Below are positions 25,055 through 33,216 of a DNA stretch of 64,000 nt, one piece after another. Source of the stretch: Bradyrhizobium sp. sGM-13 (GTDB taxonomy: Bacteria; Pseudomonadota; Alphaproteobacteria; Rhizobiales; Xanthobacteraceae); the NCBI RefSeq assembly GCF_018398875.1, contig NZ_JAGWDK010000010.1, positions 62,001-126,000 on the forward strand. The letters run 5' to 3'. The translations under genes were made by a program, and so were the position numbers. A model generated the notes under the pieces. That model did not search any database. It saw only the letters and a list, made by a program, of their open reading frames with translations, and had not been told where the DNA came from. Position 1 is the first letter of the stretch; each line of letters opens with the position of its first letter.

Positions 25055-25579
25055 ATGACGACCAGTGCAGCCGACGAGGATAATTTGACGGATATGCCGC
25101 TGCCTTCAGTCCCGTTCCGTTCCTCGGTAATGCAGATCGAGCCGCAATGGATCGACTATAACGGCCACCTCAATATGGCCTACTACAACGTGATGATGGA
25201 TCGCGCGATCGACCAGATGTGGCTGCAGCTCGGGATCGGACCCACCTACATGAAGGAGCGCCACGGCTCCACCTTCACCGCCGAAGCCCATGTTCGCTAT
25301 TTGCGCGAGATCCATCTCGGCGATCCCGTCCAGATTTCCGTATATCTGTTGGCTGCGGACGAAAAACGCCTGCATACGTTCGAGGAACTGCGGCACGCGA
25401 CCGAAGGCTGGCTTTCCGCCACCTCGGAAAACATGACGCTCCATATGGATATGAAGGCGCGGAAAGTGGCCCCGTTCCCGCCGGACATCCGCGCCCGCAT
25501 CCAGGCGGTGGTCGGCGCACACGCCGCAGTCCCCCGGCCCGTGGGTATCGGCCGCAAGGTCGCCATGCCTTCGAAATGA
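25055..25579 (+). CDS. Hotdog-fold acyl-CoA thioesterase (4HBT-like)
   Basis: 174 residues. Start at ATG 25055 with AAGGGA upstream; ATG 25052 directly before it is equally in frame. The segment IEPQWIDYNGHLNMAYYNVMMDRA is the 4HBT signature (D-x-N/G-H-x-N), with FTAEAHVRYLREIHLGDPV after it. Similar proteins hydrolyse acyl-CoA or betainyl-CoA in carnitine catabolism; substrate is not decided here. It ends 22 bp from the convergent TPR gene. Confidence 0.83.
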   Translation: MTTSAADEDNLTDMPLPSVPFRSSVMQIEPQWIDYNGHLNMAYYNVMMDRAIDQMWLQLGIGPTYMKERHGSTFTAEAHVRYLREIHLGDPVQISVYLLAADEKRLHTFEELRHATEGWLSATSENMTLHMDMKARKVAPFPPDIRARIQAVVGAHAAVPRPVGIGRKVAMPSK

Positions 25580-25601
25580 TGTCTTCGAAATAGCGCCGCG
25601 T

Positions 25602-26714
25602 TCAGGCCGGCAGCCCAGCCTCCTGCAGCGCGCCGACGACCAGATCGCACTGGCTTGGCGGCAGCGGCGGCATGCCGCGCTGGACTTCCGTTACCGTGAG
25701 ATCGGGGTAATGCTGTCGCAGCGCGCCGAGGCTGCGGCGGGCCTGTGGCACCTGTCCGGCGAGCACATAGGCCGGGCACATGGTTCGGTGCACCCAGCTT
25801 GCGGAGGGATGTTCGATCAGCGCGCGCTCCTGCCAGTTCGCTGCCTCGGCATAGCGGCCAGCATTGAAATGAGCACAGCCGATCCCGACCATGCTGTTGA
25901 AGGCAAGCGGATCGTGCGGCGCCAGATCGAGCGCAATCTTCAAACGCTCGATCGCGGATTCCGGTTCGCCCTTATAGACGTCGATCCATCCGCTGCGGCT
26001 CCACGCCCAGACCGATCCACCGTCGACAGCGAGTGCCTTGCGAATGACCTGGTCCGCAGTATCGAGCTCCCCGAGCAACGTCAGCCCATTGCCGAGCACG
26101 GCAAGCACGGTGGCGTCGCCGCAAAGGGCCTGAGCCCGACGCGCCAGTTCGAGACTTCGGGACCTCTCTTCCACTGGCGCGGATGTGAAATGATAGACCG
26201 CACGCTGAACATACGCCCAGGCCGCCAGCGCAGTGGCGAGCGGATGGGTGGGGTCTTGGTCCATCGCGCGCTCCAGTAATTCAAGCGCGCGGGCATTGCC
26301 GTCGGCATCGAGAGCGACAACGCCCGGCATCGCACGCAGCGCGAGATCGTGCGCGCTGAGGCCGGCCGCCGGCTTGTGCCGCGCGCGATCGATCTCGGCA
26401 AGGCGCAAACCTGACTGAAGCATCGCGGCGATCCTGATCGCGAGATGTTCCCCGGTTGAGGTTTCGTCGCGCAAGATATTGTCAGTACGGTGCGCCCAAA
26501 TCTGACAACCGGTTTCGCTGTCGATCAGACGGAAGATCAGGCGCGCCTGTGCGCCCGATCCCCGGATCGTGCCGGTCAGATGGTAGCGTGCGGTCCTCGA
26601 CTGGCTTGCCACCGAAATCCCTGCGCGGCTCAGAGCAACGAGAAGGTCATCGGCGATGTCGGCTGCGATCTCCTTATACTCCGCAGCCGTTTCGATCGGC
26701 CCAAACGCCAGCAT
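25602..26714 (-). CDS. TolB-like/TPR half of a frame-broken AraC-type regulator
   Basis: 370 residues as an isolated frame from ATG 26714 (MLAFGPIETAAEYKEIAADI). The first 110 residues resemble the TolB N-terminal fold (IADDLLVALSRAGISVASQS, YHLTGTIRGSGAQARL, CQIWAHRTDN), and the rest are TPR-like helices. Known rhizobial relatives are single proteins with an N-terminal AraC DNA-binding domain, TolB segment and TPRs. Here the AraC part lies in another frame overlapping by 85 bp. Reading this frame upstream gives VSRRDRP before MLAFGPI, which fits the linker of the family, so one base is probably missing around 26720-26745. As separated it would lack DNA binding. Confidence 0.72.
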   Translation of the reverse strand: MLAFGPIETAAEYKEIAADIADDLLVALSRAGISVASQSRTARYHLTGTIRGSGAQARLIFRLIDSETGCQIWAHRTDNILRDETSTGEHLAIRIAAMLQSGLRLAEIDRARHKPAAGLSAHDLALRAMPGVVALDADGNARALELLERAMDQDPTHPLATALAAWAYVQRAVYHFTSAPVEERSRSLELARRAQALCGDATVLAVLGNGLTLLGELDTADQVIRKALAVDGGSVWAWSRSGWIDVYKGEPESAIERLKIALDLAPHDPLAFNSMVGIGCAHFNAGRYAEAANWQERALIEHPSASWVHRTMCPAYVLAGQVPQARRSLGALRQHYPDLTVTEVQRGMPPLPPSQCDLVVGALQEAGLPA

Positions 26715-27136
26715 GGGCCGGTCTCGCCGCGATACGAATAGCGAAGCATCGCGCCGAGCGCGTCGGTGAGCACCTCCTGCCGCTTCAGCGTCTGCGACGG
26801 CGTTTCGCCATAGCGGCGGCGATACTCGATTGAAAACCGCCCGAAATGCGGAAAGCCGGAGCGCAGCGCCACGTCCATGATCTTGATATCAGGCGTACCC
26901 TGCAACAGCTCGCGACGGGCGCATTCGAGCCCGATCTCGCGGAGCACGGCACGCGGGGTCTTGCCGACAAAGCTAAGGAACTGCCGCTGCAGGGTTCTGC
27001 CGGATACACCGCCGATCGCGGCAAGCTCCGTCAACCGCCAACTATGACCGAGATTGGCTCGCATCGCGTCAAGCGCACGCCTGACGCCGCGCGGCAGCGC
27101 CGATGTCGCCGATGAAACGTTCTGGCCAGCAATCAT
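26630..27136 (-). CDS. AraC-type DNA-binding half of the same broken regulator
   Basis: Start at ATG 27136 (MIAGQNVSS; GGAG 6 bases upstream); a GTG at 27190 is an alternative. The AraC/XylS helix-turn-helix pair spans about residues 20-120: LTELAAIGGVSGRTLQRQFL and IMDVALRSGFPHFGRFSIEYRRRYGETP. Having the DNA-binding domain at the N-terminus is the layout of the AraC-TolB-TPR fusions seen in Bradyrhizobium. After about 26745 the frame turns into Arg/Ser-rich sequence typical of a wrong frame and stops at 26630. It is divergent from the methyltransferase gene with paired direct repeats in the spacer. Confidence 0.72.
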   Translation of the reverse strand: MIAGQNVSSATSALPRGVRRALDAMRANLGHSWRLTELAAIGGVSGRTLQRQFLSFVGKTPRAVLREIGLECARRELLQGTPDIKIMDVALRSGFPHFGRFSIEYRRRYGETPSQTLKRQEVLTDALGAMLRYSYRGETGPCWRLGRSKRLRSIRRSQPTSPMTFSLL

Positions 27137-27195
27137 CCGCAACTCCGAAGGCCCCTGGTGGTGTGTCCCGGGAATAGCGGAAAGGTTCACGTTCC

Positions 27196-27223
27196 GGATA
27201 GGCGTGTCGCGAACTGGATAGGC
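27196..27223. promoter_or_regulatory. Direct repeat GGATAGGC x2, candidate AraC-type operator
   Basis: GGATAGGC at 27196-27203 and 27216-27223, period 20 bases (two helical turns), in the spacer between the AraC-type gene and the divergent methyltransferase. AraC-family proteins typically bind such direct repeats. Assignment is inference. Confidence 0.4.
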
Positions 27224-27295
27224 ATCCGGCGGGCCCGGGGACTAAGCCGGCAGCACGCTGAAATCGCCAAATTCACCCGCTCAAAGGAGTAGAAC

Positions 27296-28138
27296 ATGGC
27301 TACATCCGCTGCCGCCCAAACCCTGCAGCCCGGCCAGATCGATCTTTCCGCCCTGAAAACCAAGCAACACGGCGCTTGGTCGTCCGGCGACTACGCCGTC
27401 GTCGGCACCACGCTGCAGATCGTCGGCGAAGAGCTGTGCGAGGCGCTCGACCTCCGGGCCGGCCAGAAGGTGCTCGACGTCGCTGCCGGAAACGGCAATG
27501 CGACGCTTGCCGCGGCGCGCCGCTGGTGCGACGTCGTTTCGACCGATTATGTGCCGAGCCTGCTCGACCGCGGCCGGTCGCGTGCCTCAGCCGAAGGCCT
27601 ATCAGTCGAGTTCAAGGAAGCGGACGCGGAAGCGCTGGACTTCGCCGATGCGACCTTCGACGCGGTGCTGTCTACCTTCGGCGTGATGTTCACGCCGGAT
27701 CAGGACCGCGGGGCATCTGAACTTTTGCGGGTATGCAAGAGCGGCGGCAAGATCGGTCTCGCCAACTGGACGCCGGAGGGCTTTATCGGGCAATTGTTCA
27801 AGACGCTCGGCAAATATTTGCCGCCGCCGGCGGGCGCGAAATCGCCTGCGCTGTGGGGCACCCAGGCGCGCATCACCGAGATGTTTGGAACATCGGCAGC
27901 TTCTATCAAGGCCGAGAAGCGTCACTTCACGTTCCGCTACCGCTCGCCGATGCATTTTCTCGACGTGTTCAGGAACTACTACGGCCCGACGCTGAAAGCC
28001 TTTGCCGCACTTGATGGAACCAACCAGCGCCGCCTCGCCGACGACATCCTGACGCTGATCGCGTCGATGAACCGCGCCGAGGACGGCACGATGGTGCTGC
28101 CGAGCGAATATCTGGAAATCGTCATCGTCAAACGCTGA
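27296..28138 (+). CDS. Class I SAM-dependent methyltransferase
   Basis: 280 residues, preceded by AAAGGAG. The SAM-binding glycine loop is VLDVAAGNGNATLAAARR, followed by an acidic residue after beta-2 (VVSTDYVPSLLDRGRSRA), and then AEALDFADATFDAVLSTFGVMF, the UbiE/methyltransferase-11 pattern. The substrate is probably a small molecule. It is divergent from the AraC-type regulator and 75 bp before an alpha/beta hydrolase in the same direction; regulator, methyltransferase and hydrolase may form one functional unit. Confidence 0.87.
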   Translation: MATSAAAQTLQPGQIDLSALKTKQHGAWSSGDYAVVGTTLQIVGEELCEALDLRAGQKVLDVAAGNGNATLAAARRWCDVVSTDYVPSLLDRGRSRASAEGLSVEFKEADAEALDFADATFDAVLSTFGVMFTPDQDRGASELLRVCKSGGKIGLANWTPEGFIGQLFKTLGKYLPPPAGAKSPALWGTQARITEMFGTSAASIKAEKRHFTFRYRSPMHFLDVFRNYYGPTLKAFAALDGTNQRRLADDILTLIASMNRAEDGTMVLPSEYLEIVIVKR

Positions 28139-28154
28139 CGCCATCAGTCGAACG

Positions 28155-28177
28155 GGCGGCTGCCTCAGCAGGCCGCC
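28155..28177 (+). terminator. Hairpin between methyltransferase and hydrolase genes
   Basis: GGCGGC (28155-28160) pairs with GCCGCC (28172-28177), flanked by further partial pairing (AACGG / CCGTT), about 15 bases after the methyltransferase stop. No T-tract. It could reduce read-through into the hydrolase. Confidence 0.35.
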
Positions 28178-28212
28178 GTCCGTTCGTTGCGTTCACAAGG
28201 AGTTTGTCCGAG

Positions 28213-29052
28213 ATGATTTTTGAGACCCGCGGCACCATCGATTATCACGAGACCGGAACGGGCCCGACGGTGGTGCTTGTGCCGGGCTCATGCAGCACCG
28301 GCGCCGCGTGGCGGCCGGTCATGGCGCATTGGCAGAACCGGTTCCGTTGCGTGACAACCAGCTTGTTGGGGTATGGCGGCACGGCCGAGCGTCGCACTTC
28401 AGGCAATGCAGACATCGCGCATGAGAGCGAAATCATCGAGGCGGTGATCCACCGCGCAGGCGGCCCCGTGCATCTCGTTGGTCATTCGTTTGGCGGATTG
28501 GCCTCGCTTGCGGTCGCTCTGCGGCGGCACGTTCCCCTGCTCAGCCTGACCATTGCCGAAGCTCCTGCCATGGAAATCCTGCGGGAAGCCGGAGAGATGA
28601 CCCACTATGAAGCTTTCCGAAAGATGTCCGGCACTTATTCCGATGCCTTCAAGCGCGGCGAAACCGACGCGATCGCACGGATGATCGATTTCTATGGTGG
28701 CGCAGGCACCTTCGCTGCATGGCCTCAGCGCGTGCGCGACTATGCAGTCGAAACGACACCGGCGAATTTGTTGGACTGGGAATCAGCCTATGGTTTCCGC
28801 CTCACGCCCGCGTTGCTGGCGAGCGTTGCGGTCCCCACGCTTGTCATTTGGGGAAAAGACAGTCATCCAGCCGCAAGTCGGGCAAACGATATGCTGGGCC
28901 GTTGCATCCCGAACGCCGTCCGCGCGACGATCGCCGGAGCCGCTCATTTCATGATTGCGACCCATTCGAAGCAATTCGCGGAACTGGTAGCCCGTCACGT
29001 CGGACAATCCAGTCTTGGCCCATCCACCCTTGCACCGGCCGCCGCGCGCTAA
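28213..29052 (+). CDS. Alpha/beta hydrolase
   Basis: 279 residues from ATG 28213, with AAGGAG 10 bases upstream; a TTG at 28204 is too close to that site. The fold is canonical: oxyanion region VLVPGSCSTGAAW, nucleophile Ser in VGHSFGGLA, acid Asp in IWGKDSHPAA, and His in AGAAHFMI. Such enzymes hydrolyse esters, lactones or C-C bonds; the substrate is unknown. It follows the methyltransferase gene. Its stop codon lies inside the loop of a strong hairpin. Confidence 0.86.
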   Translation: MIFETRGTIDYHETGTGPTVVLVPGSCSTGAAWRPVMAHWQNRFRCVTTSLLGYGGTAERRTSGNADIAHESEIIEAVIHRAGGPVHLVGHSFGGLASLAVALRRHVPLLSLTIAEAPAMEILREAGEMTHYEAFRKMSGTYSDAFKRGETDAIARMIDFYGGAGTFAAWPQRVRDYAVETTPANLLDWESAYGFRLTPALLASVAVPTLVIWGKDSHPAASRANDMLGRCIPNAVRATIAGAAHFMIATHSKQFAELVARHVGQSSLGPSTLAPAAAR

Positions 29053-29065
29053 TTTGCGCGCGGCG
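29040..29065. terminator. Perfect hairpin around the hydrolase stop codon, bidirectional terminator
   Basis: CGCCGCGCGC-TAATTT-GCGCGCGGCG, a perfect 10-bp stem whose loop holds the TAA stop of the hydrolase (29050-29052). It sits between two convergent genes (hydrolase and DUF1328) and can serve both. Confidence 0.6.
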
Positions 29066-29091
29066 CGATAGCTCGACGTTGTGCCGGCCTG

Positions 29092-29265
29092 CTAGACGTT
29101 GCTTCGTCCGCGCACCAGTCCGACCACCGCCGAGACCAGAAACAGGATCACGGCAATGAAGAAGATCGCCTTCGCGATTTCGACGGAGGCGCCGGCTATA
29201 CCGCCGAAACCCAAAACGCCCGCGATCAAAGCGATGATCAGAAATGTAAGGACCCAGCTCAGCAT
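29092..29265 (-). CDS. DUF1328 small membrane protein (YtjA-like)
   Basis: 57 residues, too short for routine gene calls. It reads MLSWVLTFLIIALIAGVLGF, then GGIAGASVEIAKAIFFIAVI and LFLVSAVVGLVRGR, the complete DUF1328 family with two membrane helices. GAGG lies upstream of the ATG. Function is not established; the family is widespread in Proteobacteria and often stress- or sigma-factor-induced. It is convergent with the alpha/beta hydrolase. Confidence 0.88.
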   Translation of the reverse strand: MLSWVLTFLIIALIAGVLGFGGIAGASVEIAKAIFFIAVILFLVSAVVGLVRGRSNV

Positions 29266-29554
29266 GATACGACCTCGATTGGCTGTTACTATCTCGATGG
29301 CGGCGGCTGAGCGTCACGCATCGACTGCAGGACCAATCCGGGTCGGTAATGTTGGTTCCGGCCGGCGGAATCGCGAAATTTGACCATTTCGGCGGAACAA
29401 AATCGCCGCAAAGCCGCAAAATCGGGCCGGCAACAGCGACCGCATAAAACCTGTCAAAACGGCCGGACAGGTCCTATATGGCCCTTGATCCCTGCTATGA
29501 AGGCTCCCCTTTACCGCCTCACGGTGCCATCGTGGGGCCAAGACGATTCGAGAA

Positions 29555-32155
29555 ATGACCGAGCCGAGCAAACTGCCCCATCACGGCGTCCCCGAGCACC
29601 AGCCTGCGGCTGGCGGCATCGCCGCGCGTGCGCGGGCCGCCGCCGGCCCGCAATATCTCAACGGGCTCAATCCCGAGCAGCGCGAGGCGGTCGAGACGCT
29701 GGATGGGCCGGTTCTGGTGCTGGCGGGCGCAGGCACCGGCAAGACCCGCGTGCTGACTACGCGCATCGCCCATATCCTGAGCCAGGGCCGCGCGCGGCCG
29801 CATGAAATCCTCTCGGTGACTTTCACCAACAAGGCCGCGCGCGAGATGAAGCTCCGCCTCGGGCAGATGCTCGGTCAGGCCGTCGAAGGCATGCCGTGGC
29901 TTGGCACCTTCCACTCGATCGGCGGACGCATCCTCCGCATCCACGCCGAGCTGGTACAGCTCAAATCCAATTTCACCGTGCTCGACGTCGACGATCAGGT
30001 CCGCCTGCTCAAGCAGCTCCTGCAGGCCGAGAACATCGACGACAAGCGCTGGCCGGCGCGCATGCTGGCCGGGCTGATCGACGGCTGGAAGAACCGTGGG
30101 CTGGCGCCCAGCCAAGTGCCGTCGGGGGAAGCCGCGATGTTCGGCAACGGCAAGGGCGGCAAGCTATACGCCAGCTATCAGGAGCGGCTGAAAATCCTCA
30201 ACGCCGCCGATTTCGGCGATCTGCTTCTCGAGAACATCCGGCTTTTTCGCGAAAACCCTGATGTGCTCAGGCAATACCAGAACCGCTTCAAGTTCATTCT
30301 GGTCGACGAGTATCAGGACACCAACGTCGCGCAGTACCTATGGCTGCGGCTGCTGTCGCAGGCGCCGTCGCGACCGGGAGTGCCGCTGTCGGCCATCATT
30401 CCGGAGAGCATCGATTCTCCCGTCATTCCGGGGCACGCCGAAGGCGTGAACCCGGAATCCAGAGGTAAAGAGGACTCACCTCGAGATTCCGGGTCTGCGC
30501 TTTCAGCGCATCCCGGAATGACGGAGACGCTGGCCGCTGCCTCCTCCTCACCCCCCAAAAACATCTGCTGCGTCGGCGACGACGACCAGTCGATCTATGG
30601 CTGGCGCGGCGCGGAGGTCGACAACATCCTGCGCTTCGAGCACGATTTTCCCGGCGCAAAAGTCATCCGCCTTGAACGCAACTACCGCTCCACCGGCCAC
30701 ATCCTCGCCGCCGCTTCTCATCTGATCGCGCACAACGAAGGCCGGCTCGGCAAGACGCTGCGCACCGAGGATGTCGACGGCGAGAAGGTCACCGTCACAG
30801 GCTCCTGGGATTCGGAAGAGGAAGCCCGCGCCATCGGCGAGGAGATAGAGGAGTTGCAGCGCGCTGGCGAGAACCTCAACGAGGTCGCGATCCTCGTGCG
30901 GGCCTCGTTCCAGATGCGCGAGTTCGAAGATCGTTTTGTGACGCTCGGCCTGCCCTATCGCGTGATCGGCGGTCCGCGGTTCTATGAGCGCGCCGAAATC
31001 CGCGATGCGCTGGCCTATCTGCGCGTGATCAATTCTCCCGCCGACGACCTCGCCTTCGAGCGCATTGTCAATGTCCCGAAGCGCGGGCTTGGCGACGCCA
31101 CCGTGCAGTTGCTGCACGACCACGCCCGCAAGCGGCGCATGCCGCTGTTCGAGGCGGCCCGGGCGGTGGTCGAGACCGACGAGTTGAAGCCGAAGGCGCG
31201 CGGTGCGCTGCGCGACCTTATCCTCCAATTCGACCGCTGGCGCGCCCAGCGCGAGGTGACCGCGCACACCGAGCTCGCCGAAATCGTGCTCGACGAGAGC
31301 GGCTACACCGAGATGTGGCAGAAGGACCGCTCCGCCGACGCCGCCGGCCGGCTCGACAATTTGAAGGAACTGGTGCGCTCGATGGAGGAATTCGAGAACC
31401 TGCAAGGATTCCTCGAACACATCTCGCTGGTGATGGACCGCGACGGTGAGGCCAGCGACGAGGCGGTGTCGCTGATGACGCTGCATTCGGCCAAGGGGCT
31501 CGAATTCGACAACGTGTTCCTGCCCGGCTGGGAGGAAGGCCTGTTTCCGAGCCAGCGCACGCTCGACGAACAAGGCCGCGCCGGCCTCGAGGAAGAGCGC
31601 CGCCTCGCCCATGTCGGGCTGACCCGCGCCCGTCGCCGCGCCAAACTCTATTTCGCCACCAACCGCCGCATCCACGGCACCTGGTCGACCACGATCCCGT
31701 CGCGCTTCCTCGACGAACTGCCGTCGGCCAATGTGGAGATCACCGAGTCGAAAGGCGGCTCCGGCTGGGGCGGCACCGGCGGCTACGGCCCCTCGCGTTT
31801 CGATAATGTCGAATCCTTCGGCTCCAGCTATACGACGCCGGGCTGGCAGCGTGCGCAGGCCAATCGCAACCGCAGCCAGGGCGGCCGCAGCGGTCAGGCC
31901 CGCGGCGGGTTTGAGGAAAGCCAATCGTCATTTTCAGGCGGCTTCTCCCGCAACAAGCGCGGCCCGATCGTAATCGAAGGCGAATTGGTGGCGAAATCCA
32001 CCGGCACGGTTTCAGAATTCTCGCTGGCCGATCGCGTCTTCCACCAGAAGTTCGGCTATGGCCATGTGGTGAAGATCGACGGCAACAAGCTGACGATTGC
32101 GTTCGAAAAGGCCGGCGAAAAGAAGGTGGTCGATAGTTTTGTGGAGCGGGTGTAG
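29555..32155 (+). CDS. uvrD: UvrD/PcrA-type ATP-dependent DNA helicase with repeat-derived insert
   Basis: 866 residues, superfamily 1A helicase. Walker A is GAGTGKT (58-64), motif II VDEYQDTN, motif III VGDDDQSIYGWRGA, motif IV-VI include LERNYRS, LMTLHSAKGLEF and HVGLTRARRRAKLYF. The C-terminus has a Gly/Ser/Arg-rich linker and ends in GYGHVVKIDGNKLTIAFEKA, the Tudor-like domain of PcrA. It unwinds DNA in excision and mismatch repair. Between motif II and motif III, where relatives have about ten residues, there is an extra stretch of roughly 60 residues; its middle (residues about 289-324) is encoded by a complete genomic palindromic repeat at 30421-30524, in frame and without stops. The enzyme probably tolerates this surface loop. 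Confidence 0.93.
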   Translation: MTEPSKLPHHGVPEHQPAAGGIAARARAAAGPQYLNGLNPEQREAVETLDGPVLVLAGAGTGKTRVLTTRIAHILSQGRARPHEILSVTFTNKAAREMKLRLGQMLGQAVEGMPWLGTFHSIGGRILRIHAELVQLKSNFTVLDVDDQVRLLKQLLQAENIDDKRWPARMLAGLIDGWKNRGLAPSQVPSGEAAMFGNGKGGKLYASYQERLKILNAADFGDLLLENIRLFRENPDVLRQYQNRFKFILVDEYQDTNVAQYLWLRLLSQAPSRPGVPLSAIIPESIDSPVIPGHAEGVNPESRGKEDSPRDSGSALSAHPGMTETLAAASSSPPKNICCVGDDDQSIYGWRGAEVDNILRFEHDFPGAKVIRLERNYRSTGHILAAASHLIAHNEGRLGKTLRTEDVDGEKVTVTGSWDSEEEARAIGEEIEELQRAGENLNEVAILVRASFQMREFEDRFVTLGLPYRVIGGPRFYERAEIRDALAYLRVINSPADDLAFERIVNVPKRGLGDATVQLLHDHARKRRMPLFEAARAVVETDELKPKARGALRDLILQFDRWRAQREVTAHTELAEIVLDESGYTEMWQKDRSADAAGRLDNLKELVRSMEEFENLQGFLEHISLVMDRDGEASDEAVSLMTLHSAKGLEFDNVFLPGWEEGLFPSQRTLDEQGRAGLEEERRLAHVGLTRARRRAKLYFATNRRIHGTWSTTIPSRFLDELPSANVEITESKGGSGWGGTGGYGPSRFDNVESFGSSYTTPGWQRAQANRNRSQGGRSGQARGGFEESQSSFSGGFSRNKRGPIVIEGELVAKSTGTVSEFSLADRVFHQKFGYGHVVKIDGNKLTIAFEKAGEKKVVDSFVERV
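30421..30524. repeat. Dispersed palindromic repeat (family A) inserted in frame in uvrD
   Basis: Ends are CGTCATTCCGGG and CCCGGAATGACG, an inverted repeat, with internal arms GAACCCGGAATCCAG and CTCGAGATTCCGGGTC. The same element occurs between genes at 33983, 38474 and 57522. Here it supplies about 35 codons of the helicase. Confidence 0.85.
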
Positions 32156-32283
32156 GGCGATAATTTTTCCCGCACGATTGCATAAGTGGCAAAGCGTTCC
32201 TATCTCCCGGTTCCCACCCCCTTCCGCGTCGACCCCGGCCGAAGTGCCGCTGCGCCGTTCGCCACACCTCGCTTCAGAATGCC

Positions 32284-33216
32284 ATGCTTGCGCCACCTCC
32301 CATCATATCCGTATCCAATCTCTCAAAGACCTACGGCTCCGGCTTCAAGGCGCTGAAGGGCATCAACCTCGATATCAAGCGCGGCGAAATCTTCGCGCTG
32401 CTCGGGCCGAACGGCGCGGGCAAGACTACGCTGATCAGCATCATCTGCGGCATCGCCAACTTAAGCGAGGGCCGCGTCACCGTCGGCGGCCACGACATCA
32501 ATAGCGACTATCGCGCGGCGCGGTCGCTGATCGGCCTGGTGCCGCAGGAACTGCACACGGACTCGTTTGAAACCGTTTGGGCCACCGTCAGCTTCAGCCG
32601 CGGCCTGTTCGGCAAGCCGAAAAACCCGGCGCATATCGAAAAGGTGCTGAAGGACCTGTCGCTGTGGGATAAGAAGGATTCCAAGATCATCACGCTCTCC
32701 GGCGGCATGAAGCGCCGCGTGATGATCGCAAAAGCATTGTCGCACGAGCCGCAGATTCTGTTCCTGGACGAGCCGACCGCGGGCGTCGACGTCGAATTGC
32801 GCAAGGGCATGTGGGACGTGGTGCGCGGCCTGCAGGCCTCCGGCGTCACCATCATCCTGACCACGCATTACATCCAGGAAGCCGAAGAGATGGCCGACCG
32901 CATCGGCGTCATCAACAAGGGCGAGATCATCTTGGTCGAAGACAAGGCCGGGCTGATGCAGAAGCTCGGCAAGAAGCAATTGACATTGCATCTGCAACAG
33001 AAAATTGAGGCCATTCCGCCCGCCCTCGCGCCTTACAAGCTCCAATTGTCCAGCGATGGCCGGCTGCTGACCTATGATTACGATACTAAGGGCGAGCGCA
33101 CCGGGATCACCAGCCTTCTCACCGACCTCCGCAATGCCGGCATCCACATCTCCGACCTCGATACCACCCAGTCTTCGCTGGAAGACATCTTCGTTAGCCT
33201 GGTGAGGGCGCCATGA
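32284..33216 (+). CDS. ABC transporter ATP-binding protein (ABC-2 export type)
   Basis: 310 residues. Walker A GPNGAGKTT, signature LSGGMKRR, Walker B ILFLDEPTAGVD, switch His in ILTTHYIQEAEEM. The C-terminal extension after residue 230 (LQQKIEAIPPALAPYKLQLS) is typical of the DrrA/NodI-like subunits that pair with ABC-2 permeases. The stop overlaps the permease start by ATGA. The exported substrate (drug, lipid or polysaccharide) is not determinable. Confidence 0.92.
   Translation: MLAPPPIISVSNLSKTYGSGFKALKGINLDIKRGEIFALLGPNGAGKTTLISIICGIANLSEGRVTVGGHDINSDYRAARSLIGLVPQELHTDSFETVWATVSFSRGLFGKPKNPAHIEKVLKDLSLWDKKDSKIITLSGGMKRRVMIAKALSHEPQILFLDEPTAGVDVELRKGMWDVVRGLQASGVTIILTTHYIQEAEEMADRIGVINKGEIILVEDKAGLMQKLGKKQLTLHLQQKIEAIPPALAPYKLQLSSDGRLLTYDYDTKGERTGITSLLTDLRNAGIHISDLDTTQSSLEDIFVSLVRAP

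Noticed and set aside
24358..25083. Plus-strand open frame overlapping the FAD oxidase and thioesterase start
   Set aside because: It mirrors the FAD-linked oxidase, shows no domain, and ends inside the thioesterase gene.
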